A DNA stretch of 64,000 nucleotides, from assembly GCF_014203855.1 (NCBI RefSeq), contig NZ_JACHJV010000001.1, forward strand, positions 1 to 64,000, read 5' to 3'. This document shows, piece after piece, positions 29,792-37,865 of this stretch. Positions within the stretch are counted from its first letter, which is position 1, and every line of letters starts with the position of its first letter. The notes below the pieces were generated by a model. The model made no database searches. It was not told where the DNA came from and was given only the letters and a program-made list of their open reading frames with translations. A program made the position numbers and the translations under genes. The DNA is from Kitasatospora kifunensis (GTDB lineage Bacteria > Actinomycetota > Actinomycetes > Streptomycetales > Streptomycetaceae).

Positions 29792-29826
29792 AAGCCGGGA
29801 GAGCACTTCAAACCTGGTCCAACTGG

Positions 29827-30258
29827 TGCCACCAACTCACCGCCGCAGCGCTGTTGACCGGCCGCGAGCTGGTAGACGCCTACGGCTTCCAGGACGGCGC
29901 GGGCTCGGCCGCGCTCGGTGCGGGCGTGAGCGTGGCCGGCAACGGCGGTCAGGACTACTTCGGAAACCCGCTGGCCCAGTTCAGCCTCGCCGCCGACGGC
30001 AACGCCGCCTACACCGACGCGGGCAACTGGACCGACGCCAACTTCGCCTACCCCGCCGGGGTCTGGCTGCCCGTCTCGCTGGTCCTGCACCCCGCCACCG
30101 GCAGCTACGACCTCACCGTCGCCGGCAACCACCTCGCCACCGCCCGCCTCACCCCGGGCGCCGGCCCCGCGAGCCAGCTGCGCTACAACCTCCCGGCCAC
30201 CTCGGCCGCGGCCGGCTTCGCGGCGGACGACGCGTTCGTCCAGCCGCTCGGCTGCTGA
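29827..30258 (+). pseudogene. C-terminal remnant of a secreted carbohydrate-binding/hydrolase protein
   Basis: About 140 codons of clean actinomycete coding sequence (ELVDAYGFQDGAGSAAL, then VWLPVSLVLHPATGSYDL, ending FVQPLGC) form a beta-rich, concanavalin/LamG-like sandwich. The 5' part is missing: the frame runs straight into mobile-element sequence, and no matching N-terminal part lies on the far side. So the insertion was accompanied by loss of the gene's beginning. It may have been a glycosidase feeding the neighbouring sugar locus. It is not expected to be expressed as a functional secreted protein. Confidence 0.75.
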
Positions 30259-30272
30259 CCGACCGCTGACGC

Positions 30273-30316
30273 GTCCGACCCCACGCGAAGGCGTGCGCCC
30301 ACGCGTGGGGTCGGAC
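30273..30316. terminator. hairpin terminator, bidirectional
   Basis: Perfect 15-bp stem (GTCCGACCCCACGCG) with a 14-nt loop, between the remnant gene and the minus-strand NUDIX-like gene. Confidence 0.85.
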
Positions 30317-30334
30317 CACAGCGGCGGCCCGGGT

Positions 30335-30871
30335 TCAGGACAGGCAGCCGACGTGCGCGAGGGCGCGCTTGAGCAGGGCGCCCTGCCCGCCGGGCATCTC
30401 CTGCTGCACCAGCGGCGAGGCGGCCTCCTCGGGGCTGAACCAGACCAGGTCGAGCGCGTCCTGGCGCGGCCTGCAGTCACCGGCCACCGGAATGACGTAG
30501 GCGAGCGACACCGCGTGCTGGCGGGGGTCGTGGAACTCGGTGATGCCCAGCGTCGGGAAGTACTCGGCGACGGTGAACGGCTGCAGCGAGGCCGGGATCC
30601 GGGGCAGCGCCACCGGGCCGAGGTCCTTCTCCAGGTGCCGCAGCAGCGCGTCGCGGATCCGCTCGTGGTGCAGCACTCGGCCGGAGACCAGCGTGCGGCT
30701 GACCGTCCCGTCCGGCCCGATCCGCAGCAGGAGCCCGACCTGGGTGACCTCCCCGGCCTCGTCGACGCGCACCGGCACTGCCTCGACGTACAGGATCGGT
30801 ATCCGGGCCCGGGTCGTTTCGAGTTCCTCGGGAGCGAGCCAGCCTGGCGTGGTTTCCGTCGTGTCAGCCAT
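30335..30871 (-). CDS. NUDIX-fold protein, DUF4916-like
   Basis: The 178-aa protein begins MADTTETTPGWLAPEELE and has RIPILYVEAVPVRVDEAG, VGLLLRIG, RILHHERIRDALLRHLEKDLG and LVWFSPEEA. These resemble the actinobacterial NUDIX-like DUF4916 group. The canonical NUDIX box (GX5EX7REUXEEXGU) is degenerate, so a pyrophosphohydrolase activity is uncertain. The start ATG 30871 is preceded by AAGGA with almost no spacing. It once lay directly downstream of the FhuF-like gene. An IS5-type element now separates them. Confidence 0.75.
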   Translation of the reverse strand: MADTTETTPGWLAPEELETTRARIPILYVEAVPVRVDEAGEVTQVGLLLRIGPDGTVSRTLVSGRVLHHERIRDALLRHLEKDLGPVALPRIPASLQPFTVAEYFPTLGITEFHDPRQHAVSLAYVIPVAGDCRPRQDALDLVWFSPEEAASPLVQQEMPGGQGALLKRALAHVGCLS

Positions 30872-30930
30872 TCCTTGATCGTACGTTCCCCGGCTCCCCG
30901 CGTGTCCAGCCCGTCCGGGCCTTAGAACTC

Positions 30931-31757
30931 CTAACAAAGTGCGAGGTTCCTCAGTCGACGCCAGCAGATGATGCTGCAGGCCAGGCTGAGGAAGGCTTCG
31001 TGGATGTCGTCGCGGATCTCCCAGCGGATGCGGAGTCTGCGGAACCAGTGCAGCAGCGCGAAGCTCTGCTCGACCACCCACCGGTGTACGCCCAGCCCTG
31101 AGCCGTGTTCGGTGCCGCGGCGGGCGATGACGGGGGTGATCCCCACCGCGCGGACCTGTCGGCGGTAGGTGTCGTGATCGTAGCCGCGGTCGGCGTAGAG
31201 CCTGTCGGGCCGTCGGCGGGGCCGTCCGCGGCGGCCCCGTACCGGTGGGACGGCCTGGATCAACGGCATGAGCTGGGTGACGTCGTTGCGGTTGCCGCCG
31301 GTCAGCGAGACCGCCAGGGGAATGCCGTGCGCTTCGGTGATCAGGTGGTGCTTGGAGCCAGGCCGGGCACGGTCGACCGGACTCGGCCCCGTTTTGGGCC
31401 GCCCTTCATGGCCCGCACGTGCGAGCCGTCGATCACCGCCCTCGACCAGTCCAGAGCACCGGCCGCATGCAACTCGGCCAGCAGCTGCTCGTGCAGGCGC
31501 TGCCACACACCCGCGTCGTTCCAGTCCCGCAGGCGCCGCCAGCACGTCATGCCCGAACCGAAGCCCAGCTCCTGGGGCAGGAACTCCCACGGAATACCGG
31601 TGTACAGCACGAACAGGATCCCGGACAGCACCTTCCGATCGTCCAGACGCCTACGGCCCGGGTGATCCGCGCGACGCGGCACGACCGGAAGCAACGACTC
31701 GATCCGCATCCACAACTCATCGGACACGATCCACGGCGGCTCTTCCCCCCTGCGCAT
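30931..31757 (-). CDS. IS5-family transposase, two frames fused by -1 frameshift
   Basis: The first frame (31757 to 31341) encodes WIVSDELWMRIESLLP, DRKVLSGILFVLYTG and the first catalytic Asp in AVIDGSHVRA. The second frame (ending 30931) continues with KTGPSPVDRARPGSKHHLI, the second Asp in LYADRGYDHD and the Glu in VVEQSFALLHWFRRL. The two overlap, and the heptamer C CCA AAA (31398 to 31392 on the minus strand) lets the ribosome slip back one base to make the full protein of about 275 aa. This frameshift arrangement is known in the IS427 group, so the gene is probably functional rather than broken. Confidence 0.88.
31392..31398 (-). other. -1 ribosomal frameshift heptamer
   Basis: On the minus strand the sequence reads C CCA AAA in the zero frame, the X XXY YYZ form of a slippery heptamer. 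It lies where the two transposase frames overlap. Confidence 0.7.
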
Positions 31758-31813
31758 GCATCAGTCAACAACCTGACTGACCAACACATTCCAAGGCCAC
31801 CATGGCCATTCTG

Positions 31814-32557
31814 TTAGGAGTTCTTAGTCCGGATGGGTGAGGTGAGGACGCAGTCCCCGCACAGGGCGCCCGCGCGGTCCGGGGCGGCTCGGTAGATGAG
31901 GCAGCAGCTGCGCCGGCGGAACCCGCTGCCGTCGTCCGCCGTGGCACCGGCGCCGCGCAGTACTGGCTGATTCAGCAGCAGATGTGCGAACTCCCGGGCC
32001 TGCCCGGCGAGTTCGTGCGCCGTGTAGGCGATGGCCGAGGCCGCGCCGTTGACGGCCGAGGCGACGTTGCCCCACAGCAGGCGCGGCGGGAGCGAGTAGC
32101 CGGCGGCGACCTCCACCAGTTCGCGAATCGGCCCATCGAGCAGTTCCCGCCCCAGCCGCGCCGCGCGTTCGGCCCGGTCCGCCACCGGTGCGGTGGGCCG
32201 CTCGGGCAGCGACAGCGGGAACATCCCGCCGGGTGTGGGCTGCCACCTGGCCTCCCGCAGGCCGTACGAGAGCACCTCGCCCGTGAGGACGGCGACGGCG
32301 AAGCTTGGCGAGAGCAGCCGGGAGGCCAGGCTCAGGTGGGTCACCGAGGCGGCCACCCGCAGCTCGACCGCCTCGGCCGGCTGCCCGCCGCCCGCTGCCA
32401 GGTGGTCGCGCACCGCCGCCACCCGGCCGCGCAGCACCGCCGGATCGTCCAGCAGCTCGCCCATCGCCCGCCAGGGCCCCTCGGCCGGACCGGGCCCGTG
32501 CGTCTCGAAGGCGAAGAACGGCCCGAGGGCCGTGATCCGCCCCGACATCGCACCCAT
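31814..32557 (-). CDS. FhuF-like (2Fe-2S) protein, tail altered by IS insertion
   Basis: The 247-aa protein ends with RRRSCCLIYRAAPDRAGALC then GDC, i.e. Cys218, Cys219, Cys233 and Cys236 in the CC-x13-C-x2-C arrangement typical of FhuF-type ferric-siderophore reductases. The rest is helical, as in that family. All four Cys are present, so the protein should still fold. The IS5 insertion follows the last conserved residue by a few codons and supplies the final residues and stop. Without the insertion the frame would run about 15-20 codons further and end in the TGA overlapping the NUDIX-like start, so the two genes were probably coupled. ATG 32548 is an alternative start. Confidence 0.82.
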   Translation of the reverse strand: MGAMSGRITALGPFFAFETHGPGPAEGPWRAMGELLDDPAVLRGRVAAVRDHLAAGGGQPAEAVELRVAASVTHLSLASRLLSPSFAVAVLTGEVLSYGLREARWQPTPGGMFPLSLPERPTAPVADRAERAARLGRELLDGPIRELVEVAAGYSLPPRLLWGNVASAVNGAASAIAYTAHELAGQAREFAHLLLNQPVLRGAGATADDGSGFRRRSCCLIYRAAPDRAGALCGDCVLTSPIRTKNS

Positions 32558-32726
32558 CAGCTTCCTTACGCCCGTCCGACCACCACCTCGCGCAGCGTAG
32601 GGCCCACCCGATGGGCCGTCAATCGCCCCTTTTGCCCGCGGCGGCGCCGGCGACCGGTGGCGCGCTCCGACAGCCTCTCCGCACAGGCCTGTTCACATCT
32701 CGGGCGCTCCGCTAGCCTCCGGGCCC

Positions 32727-33938
32727 ATGCCCTCCGAATCGAGCGCGTCACTCACCGTGATCGCCACCAGGGTGCTGGCGACGGTCCCGGAGCTCACCGC
32801 ACAGATCGTCCGGCTGATCGTCGCCCAGGAGACGACGTACCGGGCCGCGGGCACCGTCCCGCTGGAGGTGCTCAGCCAGTCCGTGGACGGCAACATCCGC
32901 CGGATCCTCGAGTCGCTGGCCGGCGTCCAGCGGCCGCCGGAGGAGGAGTTGGCCGTGGCGCGGACCACGGGTCGCCGCCGGGCCCAGCAGGGCGTACCGC
33001 TGGAGGCCGTCCTGCGGGCGTACCGCCTCGCCACGCAGCTCATCCTGAAGTCGGTGCTGACCGAGGCCCGGGGCGGGTCACAGGAGGATCCGGCCGCGTT
33101 CCTCGTCGAAGCGACGACGGCCGTTCTGGGGGTGGTGGATCGGCATTCGGAGGCGGTCGTGGAAGGGTACCGGAAGACCGAGGCCGAGCTCCAGCGCCGC
33201 GACTCCCAGCGCCAGCAAGCAGTCTTCGACGCCCTGTTGGAGGGGCACGGCGCCGATCCCCGGATGGCGGGCGAGGCACTGGCCGTGCTCGGCCTGCCGC
33301 CGTCTGGGCCCTACGTGGTCGTGGTGTCGACCTTCGACGTCGCCGCCCATCAGACCCTCAGCGCCACCCAAGACGCTTGCGCGGCCTACTTCTACGACGC
33401 GGCCTGGCGGATTCGCGGTGACCGCGAGATCGGGATCGTGGCGCTGGCTCAGTCCCCGGTGCCAAGGCTGCTCGGGGCACTGCGCCCGAACGCCATCGGA
33501 CGGATCGGGATCTCCGACGCCTTCGATGCCCTGCACGAGGTCCCCGAGGCACACCGCTCGGCGGAGATCGCCCTGCAGACCGTCACGCCGGACGGCGCGC
33601 AAGTGGTGTGGATCGCGGAGCGGTTGCCGGAGGCACTGCTCTTCTCCAGCCCGGCTCTGGCCGCGCGGCTGGCACGGCGAGCGCTCGGTCCGGTGCTGGC
33701 TCTGCCGGCGGAGGAGCAAGAGGTGCTGCTGGAGACACTGGACGCCTGGTATCAGAACGATCGTTCGGTCTCGCGTGAGGCGAGTCAGCTCTACTGCCAC
33801 CGGAACACGATCCTGAACCGCCTGCACCGGATCGAGGGTCTGTGCGGACGCTCGCTCGAGGACCACCGCTATCTTCTCGCCTGCTACCTGGCCTTGCTGA
33901 CGCTCCGTCATCTTTCGCTGCCGCCGAGCCGGGGCTGA
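32727..33938 (+). CDS. PucR/CdaR-family transcriptional regulator
   Basis: The 403-aa protein has an N-terminal helical sensor-like region (LTAQIVRLIVAQETTYRAAG), a GGDEF-like middle domain without the active motif, and a C-terminal PucR-type helix-turn-helix (VSREASQLYCHRNTILNRLHRIEGLCG). Members respond to small metabolites and often control nearby catabolic genes, but no target is obvious. It overlaps the convergent DUF6328 gene by 31 nt at the 3' ends. Confidence 0.88.
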   Translation: MPSESSASLTVIATRVLATVPELTAQIVRLIVAQETTYRAAGTVPLEVLSQSVDGNIRRILESLAGVQRPPEEELAVARTTGRRRAQQGVPLEAVLRAYRLATQLILKSVLTEARGGSQEDPAAFLVEATTAVLGVVDRHSEAVVEGYRKTEAELQRRDSQRQQAVFDALLEGHGADPRMAGEALAVLGLPPSGPYVVVVSTFDVAAHQTLSATQDACAAYFYDAAWRIRGDREIGIVALAQSPVPRLLGALRPNAIGRIGISDAFDALHEVPEAHRSAEIALQTVTPDGAQVVWIAERLPEALLFSSPALAARLARRALGPVLALPAEEQEVLLETLDAWYQNDRSVSREASQLYCHRNTILNRLHRIEGLCGRSLEDHRYLLACYLALLTLRHLSLPPSRG

Positions 33939-34603
33939 TCGGCCTGATGCCCGTCCCCGTTCTCCTGACTGCGGTTGCGGCAGCGGATCGGCGCCCAGAG
34001 CCACAGCAGGACGAACCAGGCCAGCCCGCCCGCGGCCACGCCCAGCCCGGGCAGCAGGCCGACCACGACGACCAGGACCAGCAGCAGCAGCACCAGGGTG
34101 AAGGTGAGCGCCAGCATGGCCAGCCCCGCGACCAGGCAGCGGTTCGCCACGGCCACCAACTGCGGCCGCAACCGCCGGCGGGAGACGGCCCGATGGAAGG
34201 CCGCCGGAGCCAGCAGGGCGCTCATCGAGCCGGCGCTGCTCAGCAGCGCGGCCAGATAGGCCCCCCGGAGCAGCGGCCCGCCGTGCGCGACGGTCGGGGT
34301 GCACGCCAGTGCGAGCAGGAAGGCGAAGAGGAACTGCACGCCGCACAGCGCTATCCGGATCTCCTGGAGCAACTCGCCATAGGCTCGGTCCGTCGACTGC
34401 TCGGCCGATCCGGCACCGTTCGCGCGCTCCTGCTCGAACGGGCCGGCGCCTGTCGCCGAGCCCGGTGAGGCCGACAACGGGAACGGGACGGCCTCGGCCG
34501 CTCTTCCAGCCCGGGACTGCGGCGCGAGCAGCAGAGCCCCGCAGCCGCGCCCGCGCCTGCTGCGCGCAGTCTCCTCCACCGTGTCACGCCAATCCTGCGC
34601 CAT
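33908..34603 (-). CDS. DUF6328-family membrane protein
   Basis: The start ATG 34603 is backed by GAGGAGGAG at good spacing; the longer frame upstream looks non-coding. The 231-aa product has a variable polar N-terminus and then RAYGELLQEIRIALCGVQFLFAFLLALAC, the signature of DUF6328, followed by three more hydrophobic segments (AYLAALLSSAGSMSALLAP, LAMLALTFTLVLLLLVLVVVVG, GLAWFVLLWLWAP). Function is unknown. It is an inner-membrane protein common in actinomycetes. Confidence 0.8.
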   Translation of the reverse strand: MAQDWRDTVEETARSRRGRGCGALLLAPQSRAGRAAEAVPFPLSASPGSATGAGPFEQERANGAGSAEQSTDRAYGELLQEIRIALCGVQFLFAFLLALACTPTVAHGGPLLRGAYLAALLSSAGSMSALLAPAAFHRAVSRRRLRPQLVAVANRCLVAGLAMLALTFTLVLLLLVLVVVVGLLPGLGVAAGGLAWFVLLWLWAPIRCRNRSQENGDGHQADQPRLGGSER

Positions 34604-34949
34604 GGAACTCCTCCTCGCACCCTGCCCGCCCGCTCGTCGCGGCCGGATCCGGTCAGACCTCGCGCACCCGCCCCCAGGGGTCACGGCGGGCCGCGCCACG
34701 GAGCGCGCGGATCGCCCGCACCGCCGACACCAACTGAGGGTTTCGGCAATGTTGACGCCAGGTGACGGCGGGGGCGTTGGGCGTGCGCACAATCTCTGAC
34801 GGATCGTCATGTGCGGCGCCACCATCGGCCCCGGCGCGGGCCGCAGCTCGTACTGGCGTTCCCCCCAACGCCCCGGCGGCGGCCGTGCTTTGACTAATGC
34901 CGACAACCGGTAGGCTGTGAGCCGTACATGACGATCAGTCAGATGCAGG
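34604..34949. other. 346-bp divergent intergenic region
   Basis: No gene or strong repeat was found between the DUF6328 gene and the Tat oxidoreductase gene. It must hold promoters for both directions. Confidence 0.5.
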
Positions 34950-34958
34950 GTGATGATG

Positions 34959-36734
34959 ATGAGTCGATCACGGCGCCAGTTCCTCTCCGCCATCGGTGGC
35001 GTCGGTGGAGCCCTCGCGCTGGGCGTCGGGGTGCCGGGCCCCGCCGACGCCGCTTCGCGGACCCGGGTCGCCGTACTCGGCGGTGGCGTGTCCGGGCTGA
35101 GCGCCGCGCAGGAGCTGGCCGAACGCGGCTACGCGGTGACGGTCTACGAGTACTACACCGCGCTCGGCGGCAAGGCCCGCAGCATGGACGTGCCCGGCAC
35201 CGGCGGCGCGGGCCGCAAGCCGCTGCCCGGTGAGCACGGGTTCCGCTTCTTCCCCGGCTTCTACCGGAACCTGCCCGACACCATGCGCCGAATCCCCTTC
35301 GCCGGCAACGAAGACGGCGTCCACGGCAACCTGCGTAACGGCACCGAGGCGCTGCTCGCCCGCAACGCGGGCCGCCCGGCGCTGCGGCTGCCGTTCCACA
35401 CCGTCACGGCGCCGCCGGATCCGAGCGAACTGGCGCCCGAGGGGCTGCTCCAGATCATCGCCGGGCTGCTCGACACCACCCTGCACCTGCCCGCCACCGA
35501 GGTGGCCTACTTCGCCAACCGGCTGCTGGTCCACCTGACCAGCTGCGACCAACGCCGCGAGGAGCAGTGGGAGAAGGTCGCCTGGTGGGACTTCATCCGG
35601 GCCGCCGAGATGTCGAGCGACTACCAGCGGCTGCTGGGGGTGGGCCTGACCCGCAACCTGGTGGCCACCAAGGCGGAGCAGGCCAGCACCCGCACGGTCG
35701 CCCGTACCGTGGTCGAGGCCTTCCTGCTCAACGGACTGCTGGGTCGGGGCGTGGACGGCGAACCCGACCGGGTGCTCAACGCGCCCACCAGCGAGGCGTG
35801 GATCGACCCGTGGGTGGCCCATCTGAGCTCCCTCGGCGTGGTGTTCGAACTCGGCACCGAGGTCCAGGAGGTGCTGTACGACGGCAGCCGGATCACCGGC
35901 GTGCGGGTGGCGCCCTCGCAGGGCGGCGCGCCGCGCACCGTCACCGCCGACCACTACCTCTCCGCGCTGCCCGTCGAACACGCCCGCGGTACCTGGGGAG
36001 CACGACTGCGGGCCGCCGAGCCGCAGTTGGCGCGCTGTGACGCGCTGCACACCGACTGGATGGTCGGCGTGCAGTTCTACCTGCGCGAGCCCGTGCGGAT
36101 CGTGCACGGGCACGCCGACTACGTGGACTCACCGTGGTCGCTCACCACCATCAACCAGGCCCAGTTCTGGGACGTGCGCGACTTCTCCGCCGACTACGGC
36201 GACGGCACCGTGACCGATTGCTTCTCGGTCTGCGTCTCGGAGTGGAACAGGCCGGGAATCCTCTTCGGCCGCACCGCCAAGGAGTGCACCCGCGACGAAG
36301 TGGTGCAGGAGACCTGGGCCCAGTGCAAGGACGCGCTGAATCGGCCCGGCCGGACGGTGCTGGACGACGCGAACATGCACTCATGGTTCATGGACCCGGC
36401 CGTCACCGGCCTCGGCGGTCCCACGCCGGCCAACCGCGAGCAGCTGCTCGTCCACCCCGCGGGCACCCTCTACAACCGCCCCGCCGCGGCCACCGCGATC
36501 CCCAACTTCTTCCTGGCCGGGGACTACGTGCGCACCGATGTCGACCTCGCCACGATGGAGGGGGCCAACGAGTCGGCCAGGCGGGCGGTCAACGCGCTGC
36601 TCGACGCGGACGGTTCGAGCGCCGAACGCTGCCGGATCTGGACCCTGTACCGGGCGCCGGAGCTCGAACCGCTCAAGCGCGTCGACGAACTGCGCTACCA
36701 GCTGGGCCTGCCCAACACCTTCGACCTGGGCTGA
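34959..36734 (+). CDS. Tat-exported FAD-dependent oxidoreductase (amine oxidase/hydroxysqualene dehydroxylase-like)
   Basis: The 591-aa protein starts with a twin-arginine signal (SRSRRQFLSAIGGVGGALALG). It then has the FAD-binding Rossmann fold VAVLGGGVSGLSAAQELAERGYAVTVYE and GEHGFRFFPGFYRNLPDTMRR, a pattern typical of the hydroxysqualene dehydroxylase/amine-oxidase group. The C-terminal FAD contact FFLAGDYVRTDVDLATMEGANESARRA is also present. Of four in-frame starts (GTG 34950, ATG 34953, 34956, 34959) the last has the best spacing to AGGG. Export by Tat is consistent with a protein that folds around FAD in the cytoplasm. No terpene genes are nearby, so squalene chemistry is not implied. 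Confidence 0.82.
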   Translation: MSRSRRQFLSAIGGVGGALALGVGVPGPADAASRTRVAVLGGGVSGLSAAQELAERGYAVTVYEYYTALGGKARSMDVPGTGGAGRKPLPGEHGFRFFPGFYRNLPDTMRRIPFAGNEDGVHGNLRNGTEALLARNAGRPALRLPFHTVTAPPDPSELAPEGLLQIIAGLLDTTLHLPATEVAYFANRLLVHLTSCDQRREEQWEKVAWWDFIRAAEMSSDYQRLLGVGLTRNLVATKAEQASTRTVARTVVEAFLLNGLLGRGVDGEPDRVLNAPTSEAWIDPWVAHLSSLGVVFELGTEVQEVLYDGSRITGVRVAPSQGGAPRTVTADHYLSALPVEHARGTWGARLRAAEPQLARCDALHTDWMVGVQFYLREPVRIVHGHADYVDSPWSLTTINQAQFWDVRDFSADYGDGTVTDCFSVCVSEWNRPGILFGRTAKECTRDEVVQETWAQCKDALNRPGRTVLDDANMHSWFMDPAVTGLGGPTPANREQLLVHPAGTLYNRPAAATAIPNFFLAGDYVRTDVDLATMEGANESARRAVNALLDADGSSAERCRIWTLYRAPELEPLKRVDELRYQLGLPNTFDLG

Positions 36735-36804
36735 CGCGGCGCGTGGACGACGGCCGCCTGCGGCACCTCCCGGTCGCTGCGGCCTGCGGATCCCGTCGAG
36801 TTCC

Positions 36805-37806
36805 CTACCCGGCATCGGAGGCGCCCGCGGTGACCCCGCTCGCCAGCAGGTCACCGGTGGCCGTGCGCAGGTAGACCACGCGGCGCCCGGTGCGCGTTCT
36901 GCTGACCAGGTTGGCCTCCCGGAGTACGGCCAGGTGCCCGCCGACGGTGCCGAGCGAGAGCCGCAGCTGCTCGGCCAGTTCGCTGCTGGTCGCCGGGCGC
37001 GCGAGCTCCTGCAGGATCGCGGCGCGGCCGGCGCCGAGCAGCTGTCGCAAAGCACGGGCGGGGTGGGGTGGTTCGGGCTCGGCCGCCGCGCCGCGGGCCG
37101 GGTAGACCAGGGCGTAGCGGTCCGGTGGCGACTCGCACAGCCAGGTGCCGCGCGGCTGGCTCACCGGGACGAAGAGCATGCCGTCGTCGCCGACCACCCG
37201 GTCGGGCGAGGGCCGGTCGCTGATCCGGATCGCGTCGGCGCCGACCCAGGCGCTGCGGCGGTTCATCCGCGCCAGCGCGTGCGGCCACCCGTAGGCGGCC
37301 AACAGGCCGGCCCGGTAGGTGACGTCGCGCTCCAGCAGGGCCCGGCGGCGGGACCAGTCCGGCTGGACGTGTCGGCTCCACACCGTCCCCAGCAGCTCGG
37401 CGATCCGCGGTCCCCAGTCCTGGCCGGTGAGCCAGCCGTCCAGGCTCTGCCGGACACCGCCGTTCACCACGGCCTCCTTCAGCTCGCCGGCCACCTGCTC
37501 GTCAGTTGCCCGACGCAGCTGGGCGAGTTCCTGGGCGATGGTGGTCCGCATCCCGTGCGGCGGCGGCACGGCGACGAAGCCGGGCAGCCAGGTCGTCGCG
37601 TTCAGCAGCCCGATCAGCCCGGCGGCGAACGGGTCCCGCTCGAGGGCCTGGCTGAAGGCGGCCCGGTGGCGGCGGTGCCAGGCGGCCAGCCACGGATCGC
37701 CGCCGTACCCGCTCAGTGCCCGGATCGCGCCCAGCGTCTCGGCCAGCGGCGAGAGCGCGAACCGGGACCGGGACAGGGCCAGCGGCGTCAACCGCAGTAA
37801 CGTCAC
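36805..37806 (-). CDS. ArsR-type winged-helix regulator with DUF5937-like domain
   Basis: The 333-aa protein has a C-terminal winged helix (RALRQLLGAGRAAILQELARPATSSELAEQLRLSLGTVGGHLAVLREANLVS) and a large N-terminal all-alpha domain. This matches actinobacterial ArsR-like regulators with the DUF5937 region. The GTG start 37806 has AGGAGG 6 nt upstream. It is divergent from an MFS exporter, and a 14-bp palindrome lies in the 59-bp gap, so it probably controls the exporter and itself, perhaps in response to the product of the neighbouring RiPP genes. Confidence 0.85.
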   Translation of the reverse strand: MTLLRLTPLALSRSRFALSPLAETLGAIRALSGYGGDPWLAAWHRRHRAAFSQALERDPFAAGLIGLLNATTWLPGFVAVPPPHGMRTTIAQELAQLRRATDEQVAGELKEAVVNGGVRQSLDGWLTGQDWGPRIAELLGTVWSRHVQPDWSRRRALLERDVTYRAGLLAAYGWPHALARMNRRSAWVGADAIRISDRPSPDRVVGDDGMLFVPVSQPRGTWLCESPPDRYALVYPARGAAAEPEPPHPARALRQLLGAGRAAILQELARPATSSELAEQLRLSLGTVGGHLAVLREANLVSRTRTGRRVVYLRTATGDLLASGVTAGASDAG

Positions 37807-37831
37807 CTTTCGCCTCCTGCCGAAACACTGG

Positions 37832-37845
37832 CGTCCACGTGGACG
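37832..37845. promoter_or_regulatory. perfect palindrome, likely operator of the ArsR-type regulator
   Basis: CGTCCACGTGGACG is a perfect 14-bp palindrome between the divergent regulator and exporter starts. The exporter start has no Shine-Dalgarno and may be leaderless. Confidence 0.7.
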
Positions 37846-37865
37846 GCCCCCAAGACTATGGACCT

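Larger units (their letters stand above)
26567..29815. mobile_element. IS605/IS607-type TnpB element, interrupted (ends approximate)
   Basis: It contains tnpB and, after an interrupting IS1182-type insertion, a segment GAAGCCGGGAGAGCACTTC (from 29791) that pairs with CTCCCAGCTA left of the insertion. This looks like the right-end hairpin of the TnpB element, split by the second IS. No tnpA was found, so the element is probably non-autonomous. The left boundary could not be fixed. Confidence 0.6.
30921..31827. mobile_element. IS5-family (IS427 group) insertion with target duplication
   Basis: The element spans 30926-31822 (897 bp). Its ends are AACTCCTAACA on the left and the mirror TGTTAGGAGTT on the right. 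CTTAG at 30921-30925 and 31823-31827 is the target duplication, matching the TA-centred targets of the IS427 group. It carries a two-frame transposase joined by a -1 slippery site. Confidence 0.9.

Noticed and set aside
34959-36734. Hopanoid or squalene pathway gene
   Set aside because: The oxidoreductase resembles hydroxysqualene dehydroxylase but carries a Tat signal and has no terpene genes nearby, so the pathway role is unsupported.
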